NCBI GenBank assembly: GCA_910586895.1
Contig: CAJUIW010000009.1
Span: 41,867 to 105,866 of the forward strand
Length of the DNA stretch: 64,000 nt
Source of the DNA: an uncultured Muribaculaceae bacterium
GTDB lineage: Bacteria; Bacteroidota; Bacteroidia; Bacteroidales; Muribaculaceae
Direction: 5' to 3'
A model generated the notes under the pieces. It made no database searches. It worked only from the letters and a program-made list of their open reading frames with translations, and had not been told where the DNA came from. This document shows positions 35,421 through 45,440 of this stretch, in pieces. The translations under genes and the position numbers were made by a program. Every line of letters starts with the position of its first letter. The first letter of the stretch is position 1.

Positions 35421-37106
35421 ATGAAGAAAACCCTTTGCTATTCACTTGCTTTAGGCGGTGCATTGGTATTATCGGGCTGTAACGGCAAAATGAACCAGTT
35501 CAAGGCCGATTACTTCACCACCAATCCCAATCCGCTTGAAGTGTCAGGCGAACTCGTTCCCGCAACAGTAACCGGTAACATCCCCGCCAAGTTCTTCAAG
35601 AAGAACGCTGAAGTAACAGTAGTGCCCGTGCTCGTTTACAACGGACAGGAAGCTCAGTCAGCTCCCGTGACTTTCCAGGGCGAAAAAGTACGTGGCAACA
35701 ACCCCACCATCAGTGTTGACGGCGGCACAATGACAATCCCCGTAAGCTACGTTTATCAGCCTGAAATGATAAAGAGCGAGCTTTACCTGTCATTCAACGT
35801 TCAGCAGGGCAACAAACAGTATGTTCTTCCCCGCGTGAAAGTAGCTGACGGCGTGATAGCAACTGCCGCTCTTGCCGATGTAGGCAACGTGCCCCCAGCA
35901 CTCACTCCCGATGCTTTCCAGCGCATCATCAACGAAAAATATACCGCTGACATCCGCTTCCTTATCAACCAGGCTAATGTACGCGAAGGCGAGCTCAAGT
36001 CAGACGGCATGGTATCATTCAACGAACAGCTCCGCAATGCCGCCGGCGACACAACCCGCGTGATCGAGGAACTGAACATCTCTTCATACGCTTCACCCGA
36101 AGGTGCTCTTGACTTCAACACCCGTCTGGCTGAAAACCGTGAGAAGAACACCAAGACTTACCTCGAAGGTCAGCTGAAGAAAGATAAGATTGCCGAGTTC
36201 GGCGAACTTACCGCTCAGTTCACCCCCGAAGACTGGGAAGGCTTCCAGGAACTCGTTTCTAACAGCAATATCCAGGACAAGGAACTTATCCTCAGCGTAC
36301 TGTCAATGTACAAGGATCCCGAACAGCGTGAGAAGGAGATCCGCAACCTTTCATCTGTATTCGAAGTACTTGCTGACGAAATCCTGCCCCAGCTCCGTCG
36401 TTCACGTCTGACTGCCTCAGTCAACGTTATCGGCAAGAGCGATGCTGAAATCAACCAGTACATCAACAGCAATCCTTCAGCTCTCAACGTAGAAGAAATG
36501 CTCTATGCAGCAACTCTTACTGACGACGAAAACCGCAAGGCTGCTATCTACCAGCAGGTAATCAAATACTTCCCGAACGACTACCGCGGCTACAACAACC
36601 TCGGTATGAGCCAGTTCAAGAACAAGGATTATCAGGCTGCCGCCGCTAACTTCAACAAGGCCGCCAACCTCGCTCCCCAGAGCCGCGAAGTGAAGATGAA
36701 CCAGGGCCTCATAGCCATGGCTAACCGCGACTACGCTACTGCCAACCGTCTGTTCGGCAACGCCGCCGGTCTGTCAGAACTCAATGACGCACGCGGTCTG
36801 TACCTGCTCAAGAGCGGTAACACTGCCGATGCAGCCAAGGCTTTCGCAGGCAGCAAGACTAACAACGCCGCCCTCGCTCAGCTCCTCAACAAGGACTACA
36901 GCGCAGCTCAGCGTACTCTCTCAGCTATCGCTACTCCTGATGCCACAACTTACTACCTGAGCGCAGTTCTCGGTGCCCGCACCAACAACTCACAGATGGT
37001 AAGCGAAAACCTCCGCAAGGCTATCAACCTTGACCGCACTCTTGCTGCCAAGGCTCTGAACGACCTTGAATTCGCTAAATTCGACATCAGCAACATCGTT
37101 AAATAA
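35421..37106 (+). CDS. TPR lipoprotein with an OmpA-like SPEG segment
   Basis: 561 aa. Lipoprotein signal (ALVLSGCNG, Cys at about 20). Residues 25-150 form a beta domain (VTVVPVLVYNGQEAQS). Near 218-245, ISSYASPEGALDFNTRLAENRE is the peptidoglycan-binding OmpA-type loop in the SPEG form common in Bacteroidales envelope proteins. TPR-like repeats follow at about 375-540 (YRGYNNLGMSQFKNKDYQAAA). Codon choice is very even (AAC, AAG, GGC, CTC), unlike the neighbours, which suggests strong expression. Probably an abundant outer-membrane-anchored, wall-contacting protein. Monocistronic with a good promoter. Confidence 0.82.
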   Translation: MKKTLCYSLALGGALVLSGCNGKMNQFKADYFTTNPNPLEVSGELVPATVTGNIPAKFFKKNAEVTVVPVLVYNGQEAQSAPVTFQGEKVRGNNPTISVDGGTMTIPVSYVYQPEMIKSELYLSFNVQQGNKQYVLPRVKVADGVIATAALADVGNVPPALTPDAFQRIINEKYTADIRFLINQANVREGELKSDGMVSFNEQLRNAAGDTTRVIEELNISSYASPEGALDFNTRLAENREKNTKTYLEGQLKKDKIAEFGELTAQFTPEDWEGFQELVSNSNIQDKELILSVLSMYKDPEQREKEIRNLSSVFEVLADEILPQLRRSRLTASVNVIGKSDAEINQYINSNPSALNVEEMLYAATLTDDENRKAAIYQQVIKYFPNDYRGYNNLGMSQFKNKDYQAAAANFNKAANLAPQSREVKMNQGLIAMANRDYATANRLFGNAAGLSELNDARGLYLLKSGNTADAAKAFAGSKTNNAALAQLLNKDYSAAQRTLSAIATPDATTYYLSAVLGARTNNSQMVSENLRKAINLDRTLAAKALNDLEFAKFDISNIVK

Positions 37107-37210
37107 TATTTGCTGACGCAATACCAATACGGGCGCGCCATTTAGGCTGCGCCCGTATTTTTTTGTACTTTTGCAGTAATATAGCTGATGGCACGCCGTT
37201 AATAACATAT

Positions 37211-39178
37211 ATGAAGCATTTCAAATACTATATAATCTGCCTGTTAACAATATTGGCCGTTACAGGATGCCGCTCCGTCAAGCTTTCGACAGCCGATGAG
37301 CAGATGGCGCGTGGCGAATACTACGATGCCTCAAAGACGTATCGGAAAATATATAATAAACTGACCAAGAAGACAGAGCGCAGCAAACGCGGCGAGGTAG
37401 CCTTCAAAATGGGCGAGGCCCACCGCAAACTGTCGCAGGCCGAAAGCGCCGCTTCAGCTTATCAGAATGCCATACGCTACGGCTATCCTGATTCCCTGGC
37501 ACAGCTTTATCTTGCAAAAATGCTTCATGCCGCGGGTAAGTATCCTCAGGCTATAAGGGCCTATGAAGAGTATCTGATGCGGGAACCCAATTCAGTTCAG
37601 GCCCAGAAAGGACTGGAAGGGGCAATGGCTGCCGACAGGATGAAGAAAAATCCGACACGCTATGTTGTTAAGTCGCCAAAACTATTCAACTCCCGCCGCT
37701 CTGACTTCGCCCCGGCTCTTGTAAACGGCGAACTGTATATCACCACCACGAATGAAAAAGTAAAAGGTGAGAACAGAAGCGAAATCACCGGCATGAAGAA
37801 GAGCGACATATGGGTAGCCCGCAAGAACGAGCGCGGACAGTGGCTGGCACCGGAGCCTGTGGAGGGTGAGCTGAACACAGATATGGATGAAGGTATCGTA
37901 TCATTCAGTCCCGACGGCGCCACAATGTATCTCACCAAAGCCCGCAGAGCGCCTAATTACAGTACCGGAGTTGAGCTATATACCTCCAAACGCTCAGACG
38001 CCCAGTGGAGCGCACCTGTGAAATATGATATAAGCGGCGATACTATATCAAGCTACGGGCACCCCTCGGTGAGTCCATCAGGAAAATATCTTTACTTCAC
38101 AAGCGATATGCCTGGCATGGGTGGAAAAGATATATGGCGCGTAGAGATTGACGAACGTGCCGGTTCGCTTATCAATCTCGGACCTGAGATAAACACCCCG
38201 GGCGACGAGGTATTTCCTTACGCTCTTACCGACAGCATCCTTATATTTTCCAGCGACGGACACCCCGGGATGGGCGGACTCGACCTGTTCAAGGCTACAC
38301 TTCAGCCTGAAGGCAACTGGGTTGTGGTAAACATGGGAGTGCCGCTGAACTCCAACGGCGATGACTTCGGCATAACATTCAACCGCGAATCGGATCATCC
38401 GGAGGGCTACTTTTCATCCAACCGTGGCGACCGACGGGGATATGACCACATTTTTTCATTCGAGCTACCGAATCTGAAAGTCAACATCAACGGATGGGTA
38501 ACCGACGTCGACGAGGAACCGATAAGCGGCGCCGTGATCCGAATAGTAGGTAATGACGGCTCTATCCAGAAGACAGCATCACGTGCCGACGGCACATTCT
38601 CCTTCCCCCTGCAGCCCGGAGTAAGCTACACCATGCTTGCCGGCGCACGCGGCTACCTCAACGGCAAGCAGGAATTCACGGCCGATACCGCGGCTGTCGA
38701 TGCGGAATATGAAGTGGATTTCGTTCTGGCATCTCTGTCAAAGCCCAATATAGTGGAAAATATCTTCTATGACTTTGACCGGGCTACACTCCGTCCGGAA
38801 TCGAAAGAAGCTCTTGACGGACTGGTGACAATGATGCGTGATAATCCGGGGCTTACCATTGAGATGGCCTCGCACACTGACCGCGTTGGCACGGAAGAGT
38901 ATAATATCGACCTGAGCAACCGCAGAGCCAAGGCGGTGGTTGACTATCTTATTGAAGCCGGAGTGGCTCCGGAACGTCTGCAATACCACGGATACGGAAA
39001 GTCGCGTCCGAAGACGGTGACAAAACGTGTGGCACGCCTTTATCCGCAGTTCCAGGAGGGGGATATACTCACCGAGGATTTTGTCAACGGCCTGTCTGAA
39101 GAGGACCGCGCCGTAGCCGACCAGATAAACCGCCGCACTGAGTTCAGTGTGCTTTCTGTGGATTATAACCTTTACTGA
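37211..39178 (+). CDS. OmpA/PD40 lipoprotein, PorE-like
   Basis: 655 aa from the ATG at 37211, chosen because a lipoprotein signal starts there (LLTILAVTGCRSV) and TACTTTTG at 37166-37173 lies in between. Order of domains: TPR-like helices (about 30-150), a WD40-like PD40 propeller (VSFSPDGATMYLTKARR, SGKYLYFTSDMPGMGGKDIW), a carboxypeptidase-regulatory-like beta sandwich (about 415-490) and a C-terminal OmpA peptidoglycan-binding domain (IFYDFDRATLRPESKEAL ... LSNRRAKAVVDYL). The same layout is seen in PorE of the type IX secretion machine and in many envelope paralogues. The stop shares one base with the next start (TGATG), so the two are coupled. Confidence 0.9.
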   Translation: MKHFKYYIICLLTILAVTGCRSVKLSTADEQMARGEYYDASKTYRKIYNKLTKKTERSKRGEVAFKMGEAHRKLSQAESAASAYQNAIRYGYPDSLAQLYLAKMLHAAGKYPQAIRAYEEYLMREPNSVQAQKGLEGAMAADRMKKNPTRYVVKSPKLFNSRRSDFAPALVNGELYITTTNEKVKGENRSEITGMKKSDIWVARKNERGQWLAPEPVEGELNTDMDEGIVSFSPDGATMYLTKARRAPNYSTGVELYTSKRSDAQWSAPVKYDISGDTISSYGHPSVSPSGKYLYFTSDMPGMGGKDIWRVEIDERAGSLINLGPEINTPGDEVFPYALTDSILIFSSDGHPGMGGLDLFKATLQPEGNWVVVNMGVPLNSNGDDFGITFNRESDHPEGYFSSNRGDRRGYDHIFSFELPNLKVNINGWVTDVDEEPISGAVIRIVGNDGSIQKTASRADGTFSFPLQPGVSYTMLAGARGYLNGKQEFTADTAAVDAEYEVDFVLASLSKPNIVENIFYDFDRATLRPESKEALDGLVTMMRDNPGLTIEMASHTDRVGTEEYNIDLSNRRAKAVVDYLIEAGVAPERLQYHGYGKSRPKTVTKRVARLYPQFQEGDILTEDFVNGLSEEDRAVADQINRRTEFSVLSVDYNLY

Positions 39179-40143
39179 TGAAATTCCGGACCGAAATATC
39201 GCCACTTCCTCGCAAAGGACTGATTGACCATTCGACACCGATGGTCCTTATAGGGTCATGCTTCACAACGGAGGTGGGCAGCCGGCTTAAGAGCGGGCTG
39301 TTTGATGTCACGATCAATCCATTCGGCCCGCTGTACAATCCGGCAAGCATAGCCAATAATATTGAACGGGCAGCCGCCATGCACACTTTTGATACGCAGG
39401 ATATAGTGGAGCAAGGCGGAGCGTATCACACCTTTGCCGGACATTCATCAGTTTCGGCTACAGATATAGAGGAAACTCTGAGGCGCCACAATGAAGCCCT
39501 GAAAGCACTCAATGCAGGGATTAGAAATGCCGGATGGCTTATCATGACTCTCGGCTCAGCATGGGTGTTCCGATTAAAGACTGACCGCACTATAGTGGCC
39601 AATTGCCATAAACTCCCCGCTACAATGTTCTGCCGCGAGCGGCTTAGTGTGGATGAATGCACAGCATATCTGCAGCGCGCCATCAATGCTGCCCGAAGCA
39701 TAAATCCCGCAATAAAGATAATGCTCACCGTGAGCCCCATAAGGCATGGTCCCGACGGACTACATGGCAATCAGATAAGCAAAGCCTCTCTGCTACTGGC
39801 ATGCGAGGCTATTGAAGAGGCTGTTTACTTCCCCTCGTATGAAATACTTATGGATGATTTGCGTGACTACAGGTTCTATGCGGCTGACATGCGGCACCCG
39901 TCGGACACAGCGGTCGACTATGTCTACAGCCTGTTTGAGGCATCGTTCTTCAAAGATGAAACAATAGCCATGGCTCGTGAGGCGCGTGACCTTACAAAAC
40001 GTTTTTCTCACAGAATAATGTCAGATAATATAGATGAGATAGACGCGTTAAACAGACGCAACGAAGAAGCAGCCCGCCGGCTCGCCGAACGCTATCCCAT
40101 ACTTAAGAATATAATACAAAAAGAATTATGTCACTCAATTTAA
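39178..40143 (+). CDS. GSCFA domain protein
   Basis: 321 aa. VLIGSCFTTEVGSRL at about 23-37 gives the family its name. LIMTLGSAWVFR (about 120) and KIMLTVSPIRH (about 180) are other conserved strands of this SGNH-hydrolase-like fold, so it may be an esterase acting on envelope glycans or lipids (inference). HPSDTAVDYVY near 240 is the probable His block. No signal peptide. It starts within the stop codon of the OmpA lipoprotein gene and overlaps murF-alr by 16 bp, tying these into one unit. Confidence 0.85.
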   Translation: MKFRTEISPLPRKGLIDHSTPMVLIGSCFTTEVGSRLKSGLFDVTINPFGPLYNPASIANNIERAAAMHTFDTQDIVEQGGAYHTFAGHSSVSATDIEETLRRHNEALKALNAGIRNAGWLIMTLGSAWVFRLKTDRTIVANCHKLPATMFCRERLSVDECTAYLQRAINAARSINPAIKIMLTVSPIRHGPDGLHGNQISKASLLLACEAIEEAVYFPSYEILMDDLRDYRFYAADMRHPSDTAVDYVYSLFEASFFKDETIAMAREARDLTKRFSHRIMSDNIDEIDALNRRNEEAARRLAERYPILKNIIQKELCHSI

Positions 40144-42602
40144 GCGAAATAGCTTCGGCACTGAAGCTACCGGTTGCGGCCGGACACGACCGCGAAATTA
40201 GTGTGCTGCTCACTGACAGCCGCTCGTTGACATTCCCTGAGCAATCAATGTTCTTCGCACTCAGCACAGCTACCGGCGACGGGCACAACTATATATCTGA
40301 ACTTTACGGACGTGGCGTACGTGCGTTCTGTGTACGCCATATACCCGAGCATGCGCCGCAGTCAATGCCCGAGGCATCCTTTCTGAAGGTCGACAATGTA
40401 GGCAACGCCCTACAGACGATAGCCACTTACAACCGAATGAAATATGACATTCCGGTGATAGGCATAACAGGGAGCCGTGGGAAAACAACAGTAAAGGAAT
40501 GGTTGTACCAACTTCTGTCGGAACGATATCAGATAGTACGCAGCCCCCGCAGCTTCAACTCCCAGATCGGGGTGCCTCTGTCAGTATGGGAAATGGATGC
40601 CGATACCGAGCTCGCCATATTTGAAGCCGGAATATCACGCCCTGATGAAATGGACGTGCTCAGCTCAATAATACGTCCGCGCATAGGCATCATAACCAAT
40701 ATAGGCCAGGAACACTCCGAAGGATTCCGTTCAATCACGGAAAAGGCTGAAGAGAAAGCGGCTCTTGTACGTGGATGCGAATATGTGATATACAACGGCG
40801 ACAGCAATGTGATACGTCACGCCGTAGAATCAATCGGATTCTCCGGAACTGAGATAGCATGGTCAACAGAAGACAATGCCGCCCCCCTCTTCATTTCGTC
40901 AATAATACGAGACCGCGAGTCAACCACAATAGTATATTCATATCTGCAGATCGAGCATACCGTATCGATACCGTTTACCTCTGAAAGCGATATTCAGAAT
41001 GCCATCCATTGTCTGGCACTGATGCTGGTACTCAATATCCCCGCCAAAGAGATTGCCGAACGGATGTGGCGCCTTACTCCGGTAGGCACCCGTCTGGAAG
41101 TGACGGAAGGGATAAACGACTGCATGATAATACATGACTCCTATACCTCCGACCTCCACTCTCTGGCTCCGGCTCTTGACTTCATGAGCCGCCGTAGCAC
41201 AGCCTCACGGACTTCCACGATAATACTGAGCGATGTGATGCACGAGAGTCTGCCGGGCAACCGACTGTACCGTGAGGTTGCGCAACTGCTGCGGAATAAG
41301 AATATAACACGCATCATAGGTATCGGTGAGGATATAAGCCGCCACAGCCGCTTCTTCCCTGCCGAGTCAATGTTCTACAGCTCAACGGCGGAATTCCTGA
41401 GCGCAGTGTCGCCGGGCGATTTTGACCATGAGCTGATTCTTATCAAAGGTGCCGCATCATTCCGCTTCGAGCTGATAGCCGAAATGCTTGAGGCCCGCCA
41501 GCACGAAACAGTGCTTGAGGTCAATCTTGACTCCGTAGTGCACAACTTCAACTTCTGCCGCTCGTTTCTCAAGCCTACCACCGGAGTGGTATGCATGGTG
41601 AAAGCTTCCGGATATGGTGCCGGCGCACATGAACTGGCAAAGACTCTTCAGAGCCAAGGTGCGGCATATCTTGCCGTAGCTGTGGCTGACGAAGGAGTGG
41701 ATCTGCGCAAGGCCGGAATAACAATGCCTATAATGGTCATGAACCCGCGTGTGGTAAACTACCATACACTGTTTGCATTCAACCTCGAACCGGAGATCTA
41801 CACCTTTGAGGTGCTCCACCAGATAATACGCGAGGCCGAGAAGTATGGCGTGGAGAACTTCCCGGTACACATAAAGCTTGATACCGGCATGCATCGTCTG
41901 GGATTCGTGGAAGAGGAGCTGCCGGAACTGATTGATGTACTGCGCCGTCAGAAGGCCGTACGTCCAAGCTCCGTTTTCTCTCACCTTGCTGCGGCTGACT
42001 GTCCGGACATGGATGACTACACTGCCTATCAATTCGAATACTTCCAGCGCTGCTCCGACAAACTGCAGAGCGCATTCAACTTCCATATACAACGACATAT
42101 CCTCAACTCCACGGGCATAACCCGCTTCCCGGAGCACCAATATGATCTTGTACGACTCGGGATATGCCTCTACGGTATTCCTACGATGACTGACGGTTCA
42201 CAGGATGGGCTGAAGCCCGTGTCGGCTCTCTACACTACCGTGATATCGATACGCGAATGGGAAGCCGGTACTACCATAGGCTACAGCCGCAGAGGTGTGC
42301 TGAAACGCCACTCACGGATTGCGACCATACCGGTAGGGTATGCCGACGGTATCGACCGCCACCTTGGCAACGGACATATGCATGTGTGGATCGGGGGGAA
42401 GCCTTGCCCCACTGTTGGCAACGTATGTATGGATATAATGATGGTGGATGTCACGGACACCGATTGCTCCGTAGGCGACCGCGTGGAACTGTTCGGCCCA
42501 AATGTCCCTGTAGCCGACATAGCCGAAACACTTGACACAATACCTTACGAGGTACTGACATCCGTTTCAGGCCGAGTGAAGCGCATCTACTACCGCGAAT
42601 AA
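40128..42602 (+). CDS. bifunctional MurF / alanine racemase fusion
   Basis: 824 aa. The N-terminal half is UDP-MurNAc-tripeptide:D-Ala-D-Ala ligase: ATP loop GITGSRGKTT at 112-121, FEAGISRPDEMD (about 165), NIGQEHSEGF (about 188). The C-terminal half is PLP-dependent alanine racemase: PLP lysine K492 in MVKASGYGAG, HIKLDTGMHRLGF (about 582), VCLYGIP-type RLGICLYGIP and catalytic Tyr Y719 in TIGYSRRG. Making D-Ala and using D-Ala-D-Ala in one chain is a known fusion in Bacteroidota. All expected residues are present. A perfect hairpin follows. Confidence 0.96.
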   Translation: MSLNLSEIASALKLPVAAGHDREISVLLTDSRSLTFPEQSMFFALSTATGDGHNYISELYGRGVRAFCVRHIPEHAPQSMPEASFLKVDNVGNALQTIATYNRMKYDIPVIGITGSRGKTTVKEWLYQLLSERYQIVRSPRSFNSQIGVPLSVWEMDADTELAIFEAGISRPDEMDVLSSIIRPRIGIITNIGQEHSEGFRSITEKAEEKAALVRGCEYVIYNGDSNVIRHAVESIGFSGTEIAWSTEDNAAPLFISSIIRDRESTTIVYSYLQIEHTVSIPFTSESDIQNAIHCLALMLVLNIPAKEIAERMWRLTPVGTRLEVTEGINDCMIIHDSYTSDLHSLAPALDFMSRRSTASRTSTIILSDVMHESLPGNRLYREVAQLLRNKNITRIIGIGEDISRHSRFFPAESMFYSSTAEFLSAVSPGDFDHELILIKGAASFRFELIAEMLEARQHETVLEVNLDSVVHNFNFCRSFLKPTTGVVCMVKASGYGAGAHELAKTLQSQGAAYLAVAVADEGVDLRKAGITMPIMVMNPRVVNYHTLFAFNLEPEIYTFEVLHQIIREAEKYGVENFPVHIKLDTGMHRLGFVEEELPELIDVLRRQKAVRPSSVFSHLAAADCPDMDDYTAYQFEYFQRCSDKLQSAFNFHIQRHILNSTGITRFPEHQYDLVRLGICLYGIPTMTDGSQDGLKPVSALYTTVISIREWEAGTTIGYSRRGVLKRHSRIATIPVGYADGIDRHLGNGHMHVWIGGKPCPTVGNVCMDIMMVDVTDTDCSVGDRVELFGPNVPVADIAETLDTIPYEVLTSVSGRVKRIYYRE

Positions 42603-42623
42603 GTGTATGACATTAGTAAATAA

Positions 42624-42659
42624 AAGCGCGGCACTGGACTTAAATCCGGTGCCGCGCTT
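42624..42659. terminator. bidirectional terminator between murF-alr and the DUF4293 gene
   Basis: AAGCGCGGCACTGGA pairs with TCCGGTGCCGCGCTT in 14 of 15 positions around a 6-base loop. The genes converge here. Confidence 0.82.
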
Positions 42660-42677
42660 ATAGTTTCTGAAAATCAA

Positions 42678-43133
42678 TCAACTGTGGAAGCGATCGTAGG
42701 AACGGAGGAGCTTCTGGTCAGCTACAATCCCACGGTAGGCATAGATCTGCGCCACAATCATGGCTATCAGAATCAAGCCACCACCGCCCCATATGGTACG
42801 GGTAGACACGGCTGAATCAGTGTCGACAGCTCCGGCTGACAGGATGTAGATCACCACACCGGCGGCAGCAGCTGTAGCAAGCGCGGAAAGAACTACAAAA
42901 AGCTTCTGAGGAGCAGGCTTCTTAAACATAAATATAGCCACAACCATAAGCAGCAGAGCCACTGAAACAGGGACTATAAGCCCAATGAAATCAATGGCCT
43001 TGAGAGGGCTGACTACTGACTGCATAGTAGCTCCGTCAACCAAAGACTCATAGCCGAAAGGAACGAAGTAAAACACTACGCCAAGCACTATAGCAATGAC
43101 GAGTAACAAAGTCTGTAAACGTTGGATAACCAT
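42678..43133 (-). CDS. DUF4293 membrane protein
   Basis: 151 aa, four membrane helices at about 7-27, 48-70, 78-98 and 113-133. The MVIQRLQTLLLVIAIVLG start is the signature of the Bacteroidota family DUF4293. The function is unknown. A TATCTTTG box 43 bp upstream (43177-43184) is a likely promoter. The loop between helices 3 and 4 is short and polar. Nothing in the neighbourhood says what it does. Confidence 0.88.
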   Translation of the reverse strand: MVIQRLQTLLLVIAIVLGVVFYFVPFGYESLVDGATMQSVVSPLKAIDFIGLIVPVSVALLLMVVAIFMFKKPAPQKLFVVLSALATAAAAGVVIYILSAGAVDTDSAVSTRTIWGGGGLILIAMIVAQIYAYRGIVADQKLLRSYDRFHS

Positions 43134-43176
43134 ATATACTTGAATTTAGAATTATATACTTTATGAATTACAAATA

Positions 43177-43184
43177 CAAAGATA
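43177..43184 (-). promoter_or_regulatory. -7 box of the DUF4293 gene
   Basis: TATCTTTG on the minus strand. The divergent TAAATTTG box of surE lies at 43219-43226. Confidence 0.5.
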
Positions 43185-43218
43185 CAACAATAAATATGCC
43201 ATAATGGGTATTTTTGTG

Positions 43219-43226
43219 TAAATTTG
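43219..43226 (+). promoter_or_regulatory. -7 box of surE
   Basis: TAAATTTG, full match, 28 bp before the ATG at 43255. No clear -33 TTG. Confidence 0.45.
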
Positions 43227-43254
43227 TAATTATTCATTTAACAAAGTATAACTT

Positions 43255-44007
43255 ATGGATAACAACCGACCTATCATACTGGTGAGCAACGACGACGGTA
43301 TTACCGCTCCGGGGCTCCGCCATCTTATAAAATGCGTAAGCCGCTATGGAAAAGTAATTGCTGTAGCTCCGGACGCACCACGCTCCGGACAGTCATCGGC
43401 AATAACTGTCGAGAGCCCGCTGAAAGTGACCCGCCATGATGACTACGAGGGTGCTGAGATGTACTCCGTAAGCGGCACACCGGTGGATTGCATCAAACTG
43501 GCCATGCACGCCATAGTCCCACGAAAGCCGGATCTGATGGTATGCGGCATTAATCATGGTACAAATGCCGGCAACTGCGTGCTATACTCCGGCACAATGG
43601 GAGCCGTGATGGAAGCGTGCACCGTAGGCTTCTCTCTGCTTCATCATTCATGGAAAGCTGACTTCAGCGAATGCGGCCCGATAATCGATGCTATTTGCCA
43701 GCCTCTTCTTACAAAGCGGCTTCCTGACGGCGTTTGCCTGAATGTAAATATCCCTGCAAAATGCAAGCCCAAAGGCATCAAAGTGGTCAAGGCTGCACGC
43801 GGCCACTGGACCGAGGAGTACAAAGACTACACTACTCCATCCGGAAAGCCGTTCTACTGGCTCACCGGCAAGTTTGTCAACAAGGAGCCGGACAATGATG
43901 CGACCGATATGTACTGGCTTGACCGTGAATATGCCACTGTAGTGCCTGTCAGCATCGACCAGACTGCCACAGACAGCATAAACAGCCTGACTGAAATCCT
44001 GAAATAA
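43255..44007 (+). CDS. surE: 5'/3'-nucleotidase SurE
   Basis: 250 aa. Metal-dependent phosphatase acting on nucleoside monophosphates. VSNDDGITAPGLRHL near residue 10 carries the metal-binding DD. PDAPRSGQSSAITV (about 39), VSGTPVDCIKLAM (about 70) and CGINHGTNAGNCVLYSGTMGAVMEA (about 96-120) are conserved blocks. The length is normal. It stands alone; a strong terminator of the opposite gene follows. Confidence 0.96.
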   Translation: MDNNRPIILVSNDDGITAPGLRHLIKCVSRYGKVIAVAPDAPRSGQSSAITVESPLKVTRHDDYEGAEMYSVSGTPVDCIKLAMHAIVPRKPDLMVCGINHGTNAGNCVLYSGTMGAVMEACTVGFSLLHHSWKADFSECGPIIDAICQPLLTKRLPDGVCLNVNIPAKCKPKGIKVVKAARGHWTEEYKDYTTPSGKPFYWLTGKFVNKEPDNDATDMYWLDREYATVVPVSIDQTATDSINSLTEILK

Positions 44008-44027
44008 AATTGACGCTCTAAAAAGAT

Positions 44028-44059
44028 GGAGGGCACTATCCGCATGGATAGTGCCCTCC
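44028..44059 (-). terminator. terminator of acpP-fabF
   Basis: A perfect 14 bp stem, GGAGGGCACTATCC / GGATAGTGCCCTCC, with a GCAT loop. The minus strand continues ATCTTTTTAGAGC. Confidence 0.88.
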
Positions 44060-44079
44060 GATGGTAATAGATAATATCT

Positions 44080-45345
44080 TTAATCCTCGTACTTCTTGAC
44101 GATAACAGTAGCGTTATGACCACCGAAACCGAACGCATTGCTAAGGGCAGCACGTACGGGACGGTGCTGAGCCTTGTTGAATGTGAAGTTGAGTGAATAG
44201 TCAATATTTTCATCCTCGTCATCATCAGCATGGTTGATTGTGGGAGGAATGGTGTCTTCCTGCACAGCCTTGATGCTGAAGAGTGCTTCAAGAGCACCGG
44301 TAGCACCCAGAAGGTGGCCTGTCATTGACTTGGTTGAGCTGATGTTGAGCTTATAAGCGTGTTCGCCGAAGAGCTCTACAATAGCTTTAACTTCCGATAC
44401 GTCACCTACGGGAGTTGAAGTACCATGAACATTGATGTAGTCAATATCCTCAGGCTTCATACCGGCATCCTCAAGAGCAGAAGTCATGGACAGCTTTGCG
44501 CCAAGTCCGTCAGGATGTGTTGCAGTGAGATGATAAGCGTCGGCCGACATACCACCGCCAACTACCTCGGCATAGATCTTAGCACCACGGGCTTTAGCAT
44601 GTTCAAGTTCCTCAAGGATAAGGATTGCAGCGCCTTCACCCATAACGAAACCGTCACGTGACTTACTGAAAGGACGTGAAGCTGTTTCGGGGCTGTCATT
44701 GCGTGTTGACAGAGCGTGCATTGAATTGAAACCACCTACACCAGCGGGGAATATAGCAGCTTCAGCTCCACCGGTTACAAAAGCGTCAGCTTTGCCAAGG
44801 CGAATATAGTTGAATGCATCGATAATGGCATTATTTGATGAAGCACAAGCCGAAACCACACCGTAGTTAGGTCCGTGGTAACCATACTCCATAGATACGT
44901 GGCCTGAAGCGATGTCAGCAATCATCTTCGGGATGAAGAAAGGATTGTATTTCGGGCCATTCTCCTTATTGAGGGCATAGTAGCCGGCTTCTTCTTCGAA
45001 TGTGTGCAGACCACCGATACCGGCGGCAACAATTACACCGACGCGGTTGCGGTCAAGATTCTCAGCCTCCTCAATACCACTGTCAGCTACTGCCTGACGG
45101 GCTGCAACGAGCGCATACTGAGCATAGAGGTCGAGAGTACGGAGCTTCTTGCGGTCAATATGCTCGGCGGCATTGAAGTTCTTTACCTCACAGGCAAACT
45201 GAGTCTTGAACTTAGAAGCGTCGAAATGAGTGATAGGTCCGGCACCGCTTTTGCCAGCGACGGCAGCTTCCCATGTGGAAGCAACGTCATTACCAAGCGG
45301 GGTAAGAGCGCCAAGACCGGTCACTACTACTCTTTTGAGTTCCAT
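44080..45345 (-). CDS. fabF: beta-ketoacyl-ACP synthase II
   Basis: 421 aa from the ATG at 45345 (MELKRVVVTGLGALTPLG is the standard FabF start; an ATG eight codons upstream is less likely). It condenses malonyl-ACP with acyl-ACP in fatty-acid elongation. The Cys-His-His triad is visible: C167 in VSACASSNNAI, His in YINVHGTSTPVGD (about 307), His in KSMTGHLLGATG (about 344). The gene follows acpP by 95 bp and is probably read with it. The final GFGGHNATVIVKKYED is typical. Confidence 0.97.
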   Translation of the reverse strand: MELKRVVVTGLGALTPLGNDVASTWEAAVAGKSGAGPITHFDASKFKTQFACEVKNFNAAEHIDRKKLRTLDLYAQYALVAARQAVADSGIEEAENLDRNRVGVIVAAGIGGLHTFEEEAGYYALNKENGPKYNPFFIPKMIADIASGHVSMEYGYHGPNYGVVSACASSNNAIIDAFNYIRLGKADAFVTGGAEAAIFPAGVGGFNSMHALSTRNDSPETASRPFSKSRDGFVMGEGAAILILEELEHAKARGAKIYAEVVGGGMSADAYHLTATHPDGLGAKLSMTSALEDAGMKPEDIDYINVHGTSTPVGDVSEVKAIVELFGEHAYKLNISSTKSMTGHLLGATGALEALFSIKAVQEDTIPPTINHADDDEDENIDYSLNFTFNKAQHRPVRAALSNAFGFGGHNATVIVKKYED

Positions 45346-45440
45346 TATAAGAAAATATGTTTCAATCAATAAAAGAGTAGCCGTCCACTAAGAGTGGCAA
45401 CGGCTACATAATAATATGCTTTACTTCTGTGCAGCAAGTA

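Noticed and set aside
41457..42140. 227-codon minus-strand ORF
   Set aside because: It lies inside murF-alr, whose catalytic motifs are intact in the plus frame; its translation has no recognisable domain.
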